From UBA2357 sp041678045 (GTDB lineage Bacteria > Pseudomonadota > Gammaproteobacteria > Burkholderiales > Rhodocyclaceae), in the NCBI GenBank assembly GCA_041678045.1, contig JBAYOV010000010.1, forward strand, positions 1 through 64,000: a stretch of 64,000 nt of DNA, given 5' to 3'. Numbering within the stretch: position 1 is the first letter of the stretch; each line of letters begins with the position of its first letter. The translations under genes were made by a program, and so were the position numbers. Below, piece by piece: positions 45,476 to 53,265 of the stretch. A model generated the notes under the pieces. It had not been told where the DNA came from, searched no databases, and was given only the letters and a program-made list of their open reading frames with translations.

Positions 45476-46948
45476 TCAGTCGCGGGTGACGCGCAGCAAC
45501 TCTTCCAGTGACGTGATGCCGTCGGCCAGATGGCGCAGGCCGTCGTCACGCAGGCTGCGCACGCCGTGCTGGCGTGCGTGGGCGCGCAGGCTGGCTTCGT
45601 CGGCGCCGTCGTGAATGAGGCGCGAGAGGGTGTCGTCGCTGATCATCAGCTCGTAAATGCCGCGCCGGCCGATGTGGCCGGTATGGCCGCAGGCCGGGCA
45701 GCCGCTGGCGCGGGACAGCTGCGCCGGGCAGTCGTCGCCGAGCAGGGCGCGTTCGCTCGTGCTGGCCGGGTGGGGACTGCGGCAGTCCGGGCACAGTTGG
45801 CGCACCAGCCGCTGGGCCAGCACGCCGCGCAGCGTGGAGGCGAGCAGGAAAGGCTCCACGCCCATGTCCACCAGTCGGGTGACCGCCGAGGCGGCATCGT
45901 TGGTGTGCAGCGTGGCCAGCACCAGGTGGCCGGTGAGGCTGGCCTGTACCGCGATCTGCGCGGTTTCGAGATCGCGGATTTCGCCGATCATGATCACGTC
46001 CGGGTCCTGGCGCAAGATGGCGCGCAGGGCCTTGGCAAAGGTCAGACCGATGCGGGGGCTGGCCTGGATCTGGCCGACGCCGGGCAGGTCGTATTCCACC
46101 GGGTCTTCCACCGTGACGATGTTCAGGCGCGCGGCATCCATGCTCTGCAGGGCGGAGTACAGGGTGGTGCTCTTGCCCGAGCCGGTGGGGCCGGTGACCA
46201 GCAGGATGCCGTGCGGCTGCGCGAGCAGGGAGGCAAAGCGGGCGCGCGTGTCGGCGGCCATGCCGAGGGTGTCCAGCCCGATGCGCGCGCCGGCCTTGTC
46301 GAGCAGGCGCAACACCAGCCGTTCGCCGTGGGTGGTGGGCAGGGTGGATACGCGTACATCGACCTGGCGTCCGGCCAGCCGCAGGCTGATGCGTCCGTCC
46401 TGGGGCAGGCGTTTTTCGGCAATGTCCAGGCTGGCCATGATCTTGATGCGCGAGGCCATTGCGGCGTGCAGGCCCCGGTGCGGCTGGGCGATGTCGCGCA
46501 GCACGCCGTCGCGGCGCAGGCGCACCACTGAATTGCGCTCGTAGGGCTCGATGTGGATGTCCGAGGCCCCTTCGCGGACCGCCTGGGTGAGCAGCGCGTT
46601 GATCATGCGGATGATCGGCGCGTCGTCCTGGCTTTCGAGCAGATCGGCGACCGCCGGAAGGTCGGTCATGAGCTGGGACAGGTCGATGTCCTGCCCCACG
46701 TCGGCCATCACTTCGGCCGTGGTGTTGTCGCCGCCGCTGTAGGCTTCGGCCAGGCGGGCATCGAACTCGGCCAGCGGCAGGCGCTGGATGTTCAGCGGGC
46801 AGCCGAGCAGGCGGCGCACTTCGGCCAGCGCGGCGGGGCTGGCGTCGTCGCGCAGCCAGAGCTCGGTGTGCGTGTCATGGCGGGTGCCCAGCAGCACGCC
46901 ATGCGCTTTGGCGAAACCGTAGGGCAGGGGGGTGCTGCCAGCGCTCAT
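45476..46948 (-). CDS. gspE: Type II secretion ATPase GspE
   Basis: 490 residues. Walker A GPTGSGKST at 253-261, Asp box TVEDPVEYDLPGVGQ, Walker B VIMIGEIRDLETAQIA, His box LVLATLHTNDAASAV, and a tetracysteine zinc element (CPDC and CPAC, 35 residues apart). The N-terminal domain that binds GspL is present. It powers pseudopilus assembly from the cytosolic face. Start overlaps the gspD stop in ATGA. Confidence 0.95.
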   Translation of the reverse strand: MSAGSTPLPYGFAKAHGVLLGTRHDTHTELWLRDDASPAALAEVRRLLGCPLNIQRLPLAEFDARLAEAYSGGDNTTAEVMADVGQDIDLSQLMTDLPAVADLLESQDDAPIIRMINALLTQAVREGASDIHIEPYERNSVVRLRRDGVLRDIAQPHRGLHAAMASRIKIMASLDIAEKRLPQDGRISLRLAGRQVDVRVSTLPTTHGERLVLRLLDKAGARIGLDTLGMAADTRARFASLLAQPHGILLVTGPTGSGKSTTLYSALQSMDAARLNIVTVEDPVEYDLPGVGQIQASPRIGLTFAKALRAILRQDPDVIMIGEIRDLETAQIAVQASLTGHLVLATLHTNDAASAVTRLVDMGVEPFLLASTLRGVLAQRLVRQLCPDCRSPHPASTSERALLGDDCPAQLSRASGCPACGHTGHIGRRGIYELMISDDTLSRLIHDGADEASLRAHARQHGVRSLRDDGLRHLADGITSLEELLRVTRD

Positions 46949-49119
46949 TGCACGATCCGGCCTTCGACGACCAGCGCGATGCGCGCATCTTCCACCGGTG
47001 CCGGAGCATCTGCGCGGTCCATCAGGTCGGCGGCTTCGAGCGGCCGTGCGCCCTGTGTGGCCGATGCGCCGATGGCAGCCGGCGGCAGGGTGGGGGCCGG
47101 AGGTTCGTTGCGCAGCATGGTGACCGAATCGACCACGTCGTGCTGCTGGCCGATCACATAGTCGTAGCGCGAGCGGGTGAGGTCGGTGTAGCTGTCCTGA
47201 TCGCGCAGGATCACCGGGCGCAGGAACACCACCAGATTGGTCTTGCTGCGCTGGCGGTTGCGATAGCGGAACAGGTTGCCGGCCACCGGAATGTCGCCGA
47301 GCAGCGGCACTTTTTCCTCGCCGGAGGTGAAGCTGTCTTCCACCAGCCCGCCCAGTGCGATGATGGCGCCGTTGTCGACCAGCACGGTGGACTTGATCGA
47401 GCGGGTTTTGGTGGTGGGGCCACGGCTTTCATCCACGGTGGGGACTACCGAGGAGGCTTCCTGGTAGATGTCGAGCTTGATCGTGCCGCCTTCGGATATC
47501 TGCGGGCGAACTTCCAGGGTCAGGCCGACGTCGCGCCGCTCGATCGTCTGGAAGGGGTTTTCCGGGGTGGAGCCGCTGCCGGTGCTGGTGTATTGCCCGG
47601 TTACGAAGGGCAGGTTGCGGCCGACCACGATCTTGGCCTCTTCGTTGTCCAGCGTGACCAGCGTGGGGGTGGACAGGATGTTGGTGCGGCTGTCCGACTC
47701 GAGGAAGCGGGCCAGCAGGCTGAGGTTGAAGATTTCCACCATTTCGCCGCCGATCGGCACCTTCACCGTGCCCTTGCCGATCATCAGGTTCATGCCCTTG
47801 CCCACCGAGGCGATGTTGGCGGCCGCACCGATGATGTTCTGGCCGTTGCCCCCGAAGTTGGTGCCGCCGAGCAACTGGGTGCCGGCGTCGCCCAGGTTGG
47901 CGGTCTGCCACTGGATGCCGAATTCGGCCGCGCGGTCGGAGGAGACCTCGGCAATCAGCGCTTCGATGTACACCTGGGCGCGGCGGCGGTCGAGCTTGTC
48001 GATGACATGGCGCAGGTTGCGGTAGGTGGCCTCCGGGGCGACGATGATGAGCGCGTTGTTGACTGCGTCGGCCTGTACGATGCCGCTGGACTGGCCGGAG
48101 GATGTGCTGCCCGAGGCGCTGCCAAGGTTGGTGGCGCTGCGCCCGTCCTGCTGCATGCCGCTGCTGCTGCCAAGGCTGCCGGTGTTGCTGCCGCTGCCGC
48201 CCAGGCCGGTGGTGCCGAGGGAGGAGAGCGCCGAGTGGTCGCCGGACAGGGCGGCGTTGAGGGTTTGCGCAACCTTCACCGCTTCGGCGTTGCGCAGGTA
48301 CACCACATGGATGTTGCCGCCCGCGCCGGGTTGGTCGAGCGAGGCGATGAGTTGGCGTACTGCGCGGATGCGCGCCGGATTTTCGGAGCGGATCAGCAGG
48401 CTGTTGGTGCGTGGTTCGGCAATCACCTGCACGCGCAGTCCATCGCCGCCGCCACCGGCTGCGGCCGGGCCGCCGCCTTCGTTCATCAGCCGGTTGATCG
48501 TGTCGGCCAGGTCCACCGCGATGGCATATTCCAGCTTCGCCACGGTGACATCGCCCTGCGGCACGTCGATGGATTCGATGATGCGCGCGATCCGCGACAG
48601 GTTGTCGGCGTAGTCGGTGACCACCAGCACGTTGTTCGAGGGAAAGGCGGTGACTGTGTTGTTCGGCGAGACCAGCGGACGCACCACCGCGAGCATCTGC
48701 GCGGCCGACTCGTGACGCATCGGAAACACCTGGGTGATGAGCTTGTCGCCGCCCACCGTCTGTTCGCCACGCCCCACCGGCACGCCGTGCAGCTTGGCGT
48801 CGGCTTCGGGCACGATCTTGGTCACGCCCGGGCCTTCCACTGCGGTGTAGCCCTGCAGGCGCAGCGCGGAGAGCAGGATCTGGTAGGACAGGTCGCGCGA
48901 CACCGGGGTGTTGGTGACGATGTTCAGCGTGCCCTTCACGCGTGGGTCGACCAGAAAGTTCTTGCCGGAGATTTTGCCGATGGCATCGATCACCGAGCCG
49001 ATCTCGGCATTTGCAAAGTTCAGGGAGACGTTGTCATCGGCTCGCACCGGCAGGCTCAGGGCGGTGCTGGCAAGGGTCAGGACAAGGGCAAGGCGGCGGG
49101 CCAGGACGGATGCTTTCAT
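46945..49119 (-). CDS. gspD: Type II secretion outer-membrane secretin GspD
   Basis: 724 residues from ATG 49119, chosen for the signal peptide MKASVLARRLALVLTLASTALSLPVRA; the open frame continues upstream into gspC. N0 domain (VSLNFANAEIGSVIDAIGKI), N1-N3 repeats with a Gly/Ser-rich loop near 360-400, and the secretin C-domain with EVSSDRAAEFGIQW, DVGLTLEVRPQISEGG and SIKSTVLVDNGAIIALGGL. Forms the outer-membrane channel. The last about 60 residues form an S-domain-like tail. Confidence 0.94.
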   Translation of the reverse strand: MKASVLARRLALVLTLASTALSLPVRADDNVSLNFANAEIGSVIDAIGKISGKNFLVDPRVKGTLNIVTNTPVSRDLSYQILLSALRLQGYTAVEGPGVTKIVPEADAKLHGVPVGRGEQTVGGDKLITQVFPMRHESAAQMLAVVRPLVSPNNTVTAFPSNNVLVVTDYADNLSRIARIIESIDVPQGDVTVAKLEYAIAVDLADTINRLMNEGGGPAAAGGGGDGLRVQVIAEPRTNSLLIRSENPARIRAVRQLIASLDQPGAGGNIHVVYLRNAEAVKVAQTLNAALSGDHSALSSLGTTGLGGSGSNTGSLGSSSGMQQDGRSATNLGSASGSTSSGQSSGIVQADAVNNALIIVAPEATYRNLRHVIDKLDRRRAQVYIEALIAEVSSDRAAEFGIQWQTANLGDAGTQLLGGTNFGGNGQNIIGAAANIASVGKGMNLMIGKGTVKVPIGGEMVEIFNLSLLARFLESDSRTNILSTPTLVTLDNEEAKIVVGRNLPFVTGQYTSTGSGSTPENPFQTIERRDVGLTLEVRPQISEGGTIKLDIYQEASSVVPTVDESRGPTTKTRSIKSTVLVDNGAIIALGGLVEDSFTSGEEKVPLLGDIPVAGNLFRYRNRQRSKTNLVVFLRPVILRDQDSYTDLTRSRYDYVIGQQHDVVDSVTMLRNEPPAPTLPPAAIGASATQGARPLEAADLMDRADAPAPVEDARIALVVEGRIVQ

Positions 49120-49127
49120 GCGCGGGA

Positions 49128-49676
49128 TTATCTCAGATTCGCCGGAGCGGGCGCGGCGGGGTTGTAGCGCACTGCGCCAGGCATGGACGGTGTGCCGGCT
49201 GCAGCTCTCGCAGCGGCTGCGGCGTTGCGGTCCAGTGCGATGCGTTCGCGCAGGCCGTTGCGCTCGATCTCGACATGCTCGGGGTACAGGCCGGTAAGCA
49301 CCACCCCTGGCGCCAGCGTTTCGCCGACCATGTAGGGGGCGACCGCCCCGCCGGAGGGTTTCAGCAGGGCGAAGCCAGGGGCGTTGCCGAAGCCGGTGGC
49401 CACGCCGATCAGGCTGAAGCCGGTGGCGGCGGCTGGGCTGCGGGGTGTGCCGGCTACGGTTGCCTCGCCGTTGCCGGCCATGGGCTGCTTGATGGCCAGG
49501 CGCTGGGCGGCCAGGCGCGGGTCGGAGACCGGTTGATAGGCGGCGGCCAGTGGCGCGGGCGCGGTGAGGCGGGTGATCAGCGAGGAGGCAATCCACGCAG
49601 CAAACACCACTGCACCTGTCCACAGCAGGGCGGTCAGGGCGCGGGCGGCACGGCCGGTGAGGCGACGCTGGATCAT
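49128..49676 (-). CDS. gspC: Type II secretion protein GspC
   Basis: 182 residues, first gene of the operon. One membrane helix (ALLWTGAVVFAAWIASSLI) then a homology-region domain (FSLIGVATGFGNAPGFALLK; GGAVAPYMVGETLAPGVVL). It lacks a C-terminal PDZ domain, giving the short form of GspC. Connects the inner-membrane platform to GspD. It is eight bases upstream of gspD. Confidence 0.9.
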   Translation of the reverse strand: MIQRRLTGRAARALTALLWTGAVVFAAWIASSLITRLTAPAPLAAAYQPVSDPRLAAQRLAIKQPMAGNGEATVAGTPRSPAAATGFSLIGVATGFGNAPGFALLKPSGGAVAPYMVGETLAPGVVLTGLYPEHVEIERNGLRERIALDRNAAAAARAAAGTPSMPGAVRYNPAAPAPANLR

Positions 49677-49843
49677 GAATGCGGCTGGCTGGCGGGCGTG
49701 TTGGTATGGTGGTCGATGTTGCGATCCATAGTGTGGAGCGCAGTGCTGCTGTGCGGCAAGAAAGGGCGAATCTTACTTCAGCTTGCGCCGGAACGGGGCT
49801 TGAATGTGCCTCTTTCGATGCAACATGCGCTGTTACGACGCAT

Positions 49844-49885
49844 GCGGCCCGCATGGACGCCGTGTGCGGGTCGCATGCGGGCCGC
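49844..49885. other. Perfect 12-bp inverted repeat between phoX-like gene and gspC
   Basis: GCGGCCCGCATG (49844-49855) and CATGCGGGCCGC (49874-49885) with an 18-base loop. With the next hairpin it fills the gap between the phosphatase stop and the gsp operon; it may end phosphatase transcription or stabilise its mRNA. Confidence 0.5.
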
Positions 49886-49886
49886 A

Positions 49887-49922
49887 GGCCGGCCGGCATG
49901 GCGCGGGGTGCGCCGGCCGGCC
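49887..49922 (-). terminator. Perfect 11-bp hairpin after phoX-like gene
   Basis: GGCCGGCCGGC (49887-49897) and GCCGGCCGGCC (49912-49922) with a 14-base loop, starting 22 bases beyond the stop at 49944. No U-tract follows on the minus strand, so it is not a classic intrinsic terminator. Confidence 0.45.
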
Positions 49923-49943
49923 AAGTGCGAACGGGCGCGGCGC

Positions 49944-51917
49944 TCAGCTGCCGATCACGCCGCCATCGTTCTTGGTGATGACGACGGTGGCCGAGCGCGG
50001 CAGGGCGTTGCCCCCTTCCGGCCAGTGGCTGTCACCCCCTTCGCCGGGGTGCTGGATGTTGATGAACAGCGTGCGGCGGTCGGGGGTGAAGGTCAGACCG
50101 GTGACCTCGCACTCCTTCGGGCCGACGAAGAAGCGGCGGATCTCCTTGCTCGCCGGATCGGCGCACAACATCTGGTTGTTGCCCTGGCCTTCGTACTCGC
50201 CGGCGTTGCTGTAGTTGCCGTCGGTCTGTATCCACAGCCGGCCGTCGGGGTCGAAGCCCAGGCCGTCGGGGCTGTTGAAGGTGTTGTCCACGGTGACGTT
50301 GGCCGAGCCGGACTTCAGGTCGGCGCGGTCGGTGTATTTGATCGGGTTGCCGGCGAGCACGAAGATGTCCCACTCGAAGGTGGTGGCGGCCGGGTTGCCT
50401 CCGGCCTCGCGCCAGCGCACGATCTGGCCGTAGCGGTTGGACGGGCGCGGGTTGGCGTCGTCGGTGGTGCTGCGGCCGGAGTTGTTGGTCAGGGTGACAT
50501 ACACTTCGCCGGTGGTCGGATGCACCGTCACCCACTCGGGGCGGTCCATCGGGGTAGCCCCCACGGCGTCGGCGGCCAGACGGGCATTGATCAGCACTTC
50601 GGCCTGGTTGGCAAAGCGGCTGTCGGCGGCGAGCACCGGGTTGGCGGTCTTGTCGAGCAGCAGCCATTCGCCGTCGCCCATGAAATCGCCGCTTGCCGCA
50701 CCGTCCTTGAACTTCGCTACATACAGGCGGCCGCTGTCGAGCAGCGCGCTGTTGTCGCCGCCTTCGACATAGGCACGGTCGGAGACGAACTTGTACATGT
50801 AATCGTTGGCCTGGTCGTCGCCGGAATACACCACGATGCGCTTGTCGGCGGTCAGCGCATAAGCGGCGTTCTCGTGCTTGAAGCGACCCAGCGCGGTGCG
50901 CTTGCGCGGGGTGGCGTTCGGGGCGAACGGGTCGATCTCGACGATCCAGCCAAAGCGGTTGGACTCGTTGGGTTCCTTCACATAGTCGAAGCGCTCGACC
51001 ACCTGCTCCCAGCCATAGCCGGTGGTGGTGCCGGACAGGCCATAGCGCTTCTGTGCGTCGTTGCGCTGGTCGCTGCCGGTGGTGGTGCCGAAGTAGTTGT
51101 TGAAGTTCTCTTCGCAGGTCAGGTAAGTGCCCCACGGTGTCCAGCCGTTGCCGCAGTTGTTGATGGTGCCCAGCACCCGGGTGCCGCTGGGGTCGGCGCT
51201 GGTGCGCAGCAGTGCGTCGCCGGCGGCCGGGCCGGTCAGCTCCATCGGGGTCTGCGCGGTGATGCGGCGGTTGTAGGGCGAGTCGAGCACGATGTCCCAC
51301 TGGCCTGCGGCATTGCGGCGAATGTGGATGACCGAGATGCCGTGGGCGTTCATCGCCTTTTCGGCGCGTTCCAGCGTCATCGGGCCGCTGTCATTGGCGC
51401 CGAACAGCCAGGTGTACAGCCCCACGCCCCGGGTGGTGGTGTATTCGTGGTTCATCACCAGCAGGCCTTCGCTGCTGCTGCCGCCGATCGGGAAATAGTG
51501 GATGCCGTCGTGGTTGTCGCCCACTTGACGGGCCTGGTCGGCGGCGCTGTCGCTGCCATCGCCCTTCCAGGTGGCGCCGGCGCCACTCGAAAACAGCGGC
51601 GTGCCCCAGGGGGCGAGCACCGTGGCGGTATAGCCTTCGGCCACGCTCACCGCGTCGGCGGTGGAGGTGGGGATGGCACGAAAGCCCAGCAGGGAGGATG
51701 GCGGGGTGTCCGGCCCGGGAGCCGGCACCGGGCTGGAACTGCTGCCACCGCCACAGGCGGCCAGCGGACCGGCCAGGAAGGCGGCGGCCGACAGGCCCAG
51801 GCCGGATTTCAGGAAGCCGCGACGGTTCACTGCGCGCTCGACCACGTTCTGGAAGTGTTCGTTGCCGGACAGGTTGGTGGGCAGTTCGTCGGTGTCGATT
51901 TGCCAGGATTTGTGCAT
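49944..51917 (-). CDS. PhoX-type (DUF839) alkaline phosphatase, Tat substrate
   Basis: 657 residues from ATG 51917. A family-typical N-terminal extension (LPTNLSGNEHFQNVVERAV) precedes the twin-arginine motif NRRGFLKSGLG (Arg32-Arg33), then a hydrophobic run ending AAC at Cys55, so lipidation is possible. The DUF839 body has VMNHEYTTTRGVGLYTW, NNCGNGWTPWGTYLTCEENF, SPDGLGFDPDGRLWIQTDG and FTPDRRTLFINIQHPGE. Family knowledge: calcium/iron-dependent phosphomonoesterase in the periplasm or outside the cell. It is on the same strand just before the gsp operon, so it could be a type II substrate. No Pho box is recognised upstream. Confidence 0.88.
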   Translation of the reverse strand: MHKSWQIDTDELPTNLSGNEHFQNVVERAVNRRGFLKSGLGLSAAAFLAGPLAACGGGSSSSPVPAPGPDTPPSSLLGFRAIPTSTADAVSVAEGYTATVLAPWGTPLFSSGAGATWKGDGSDSAADQARQVGDNHDGIHYFPIGGSSSEGLLVMNHEYTTTRGVGLYTWLFGANDSGPMTLERAEKAMNAHGISVIHIRRNAAGQWDIVLDSPYNRRITAQTPMELTGPAAGDALLRTSADPSGTRVLGTINNCGNGWTPWGTYLTCEENFNNYFGTTTGSDQRNDAQKRYGLSGTTTGYGWEQVVERFDYVKEPNESNRFGWIVEIDPFAPNATPRKRTALGRFKHENAAYALTADKRIVVYSGDDQANDYMYKFVSDRAYVEGGDNSALLDSGRLYVAKFKDGAASGDFMGDGEWLLLDKTANPVLAADSRFANQAEVLINARLAADAVGATPMDRPEWVTVHPTTGEVYVTLTNNSGRSTTDDANPRPSNRYGQIVRWREAGGNPAATTFEWDIFVLAGNPIKYTDRADLKSGSANVTVDNTFNSPDGLGFDPDGRLWIQTDGNYSNAGEYEGQGNNQMLCADPASKEIRRFFVGPKECEVTGLTFTPDRRTLFINIQHPGEGGDSHWPEGGNALPRSATVVITKNDGGVIGS

Positions 51918-52061
51918 CTGAGTGACTCCGCTTGTCAGGATGATTTGAGCGATCGGGGTGCAGGCGTGGCCCGGGCCGCTGTCTGCAAGCAGCGAAGTGT
52001 AGGGGGCTTGTGTTTCAGTTCCTTGACCGGTGGGCTGCAGCTTCGGGTCGCGGGTTGCCCT

Positions 52062-52067
52062 TATAAT
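52062..52067 (+). promoter_or_regulatory. Candidate -10 box of sbcDC
   Basis: TATAAT 34 bases before ATG 52102. The hexamer 17 bases upstream (AGCTTC) is a poor -35; TTGACC at 52023 is too far away to serve. Confidence 0.4.
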
Positions 52068-52101
52068 CCGGGGCTTTCCTGCCCAGTGGAGTCGATTTTT
52101 C

Positions 52102-53265
52102 ATGCGTTTCCTGCACACTGCCGACTGGCACCTGGGGCGTCTGTTCCACGGACGTTCCCTGCTTGAGGATCAGGCGCACCTGCTCAACCAGTTTGTCGAA
52201 CTGGTGGGCAGCGAGCGGCCGGATGCGGTGCTCATCGCTGGCGATGTGTATGACCGGGCGGTGCCGCCAGCCGAGGCGGTGAATCTGCTTGACGACACCC
52301 TGTCGCGCATCGTGCTGGGCTTGCAGGTGCCGGTGGTGATGATTGCCGGCAATCATGACAGTGCCGACCGGCTGGGCTTCGGCGCTCGCCTGCTGGCGGC
52401 TGGCGGGCTGCACATTGCCGGCCGGCCGGGCGAGGCCGGCGAGGGGCTGCGGCTGCGCGATGCGTGGGGCGAGGTGTGCATTCAGGCGCTGCCCTATGCG
52501 GAGCCGGCGCTGGTGCGCGACCTGCTCGGACAGGCGGTGGCCGACCATGATGCAGCCATCGCGGCGATGCTCGGCTGGATGCGCGAGCGCGGGGGCTGGG
52601 GCGAGCGCAATGTGCTGGTGGCGCATGCCTTTGTGGCCGGGGGCACCGAGAGCGAATCCGAACGCCCCCTGTCGGTGGGGGGGAGCGGAGCCGTGCCGGT
52701 GTCGCATTTCGAGCGCTTCGATTATGTCGCACTCGGGCATCTGCACCGGGCGCAGCAGGTCGGCAGTGCGCGGGTGCAGTATGCGGGTTCGCTGATGAAG
52801 TATTCGCTGTCGGAGGCGGGCCACGCGAAAAGCGTGACGCGGGTGGAGCTGGGCGCGCCCGGCGCCGGCCTGCTGTCCTGCGAACGCCTGTCGCTGTCGC
52901 CCATGCGTGACCTGCGTTGCCTGCGCGGCACACTGGCCGGATTGGTGGAGGCGGGGCGTCAGGACGCCGCACGCGACGATTACGTGTTCGCACAACTCAC
53001 CGATGACGGGGCTTTGCTGGAGCCGATGGCCCGTTTGCGCGAGGTGTATCCGAACATCCTCGGCTGCGAGCGCGAAGTGCTCGCACGCAGCGGGGCGGGC
53101 GGGGTGGCGGCGCTGCGCCGGCAGCTCGACATGCGCACCCTGTTCGGCGAATTTCATCGCGAGGTGGTGGGCGAGACGCTCGATGAGGCTGCGCTGCAGG
53201 CGCTCGATCAGGTGCTGGAGGCCATGGCGCAGGATGCACGCGAAGCGGGGAGGGCCGAGGCATGA
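52102..53265 (+). CDS. sbcD: DNA double-strand-break nuclease subunit SbcD
   Basis: 387 residues from ATG 52102. Calcineurin-like phosphodiesterase motifs in order: ADWHLGR (near 7), AGDVYDRA (near 48), GNHDSADR (near 86), VLVAHAF (near 178) and LGHLHRAQ (near 213). The C-terminal domain is of the SbcD type. Mn2+-dependent exonuclease/endonuclease partner of SbcC, acting on hairpins and blocked ends. It overlaps sbcC by four bases (ATGA). Confidence 0.95.
   Translation: MRFLHTADWHLGRLFHGRSLLEDQAHLLNQFVELVGSERPDAVLIAGDVYDRAVPPAEAVNLLDDTLSRIVLGLQVPVVMIAGNHDSADRLGFGARLLAAGGLHIAGRPGEAGEGLRLRDAWGEVCIQALPYAEPALVRDLLGQAVADHDAAIAAMLGWMRERGGWGERNVLVAHAFVAGGTESESERPLSVGGSGAVPVSHFERFDYVALGHLHRAQQVGSARVQYAGSLMKYSLSEAGHAKSVTRVELGAPGAGLLSCERLSLSPMRDLRCLRGTLAGLVEAGRQDAARDDYVFAQLTDDGALLEPMARLREVYPNILGCEREVLARSGAGGVAALRRQLDMRTLFGEFHREVVGETLDEAALQALDQVLEAMAQDAREAGRAEA

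Noticed and set aside
46945..49899. 984-codon version of gspD
   Set aside because: The extra N-terminus overlaps gspC out of frame; a clear signal peptide starts at 49119.
51918..52101. Possible Pho box upstream of the PhoX-like gene
   Set aside because: Only loose matches such as CTGACAA; no pair of CTGTCAT-like half-sites at the right spacing.
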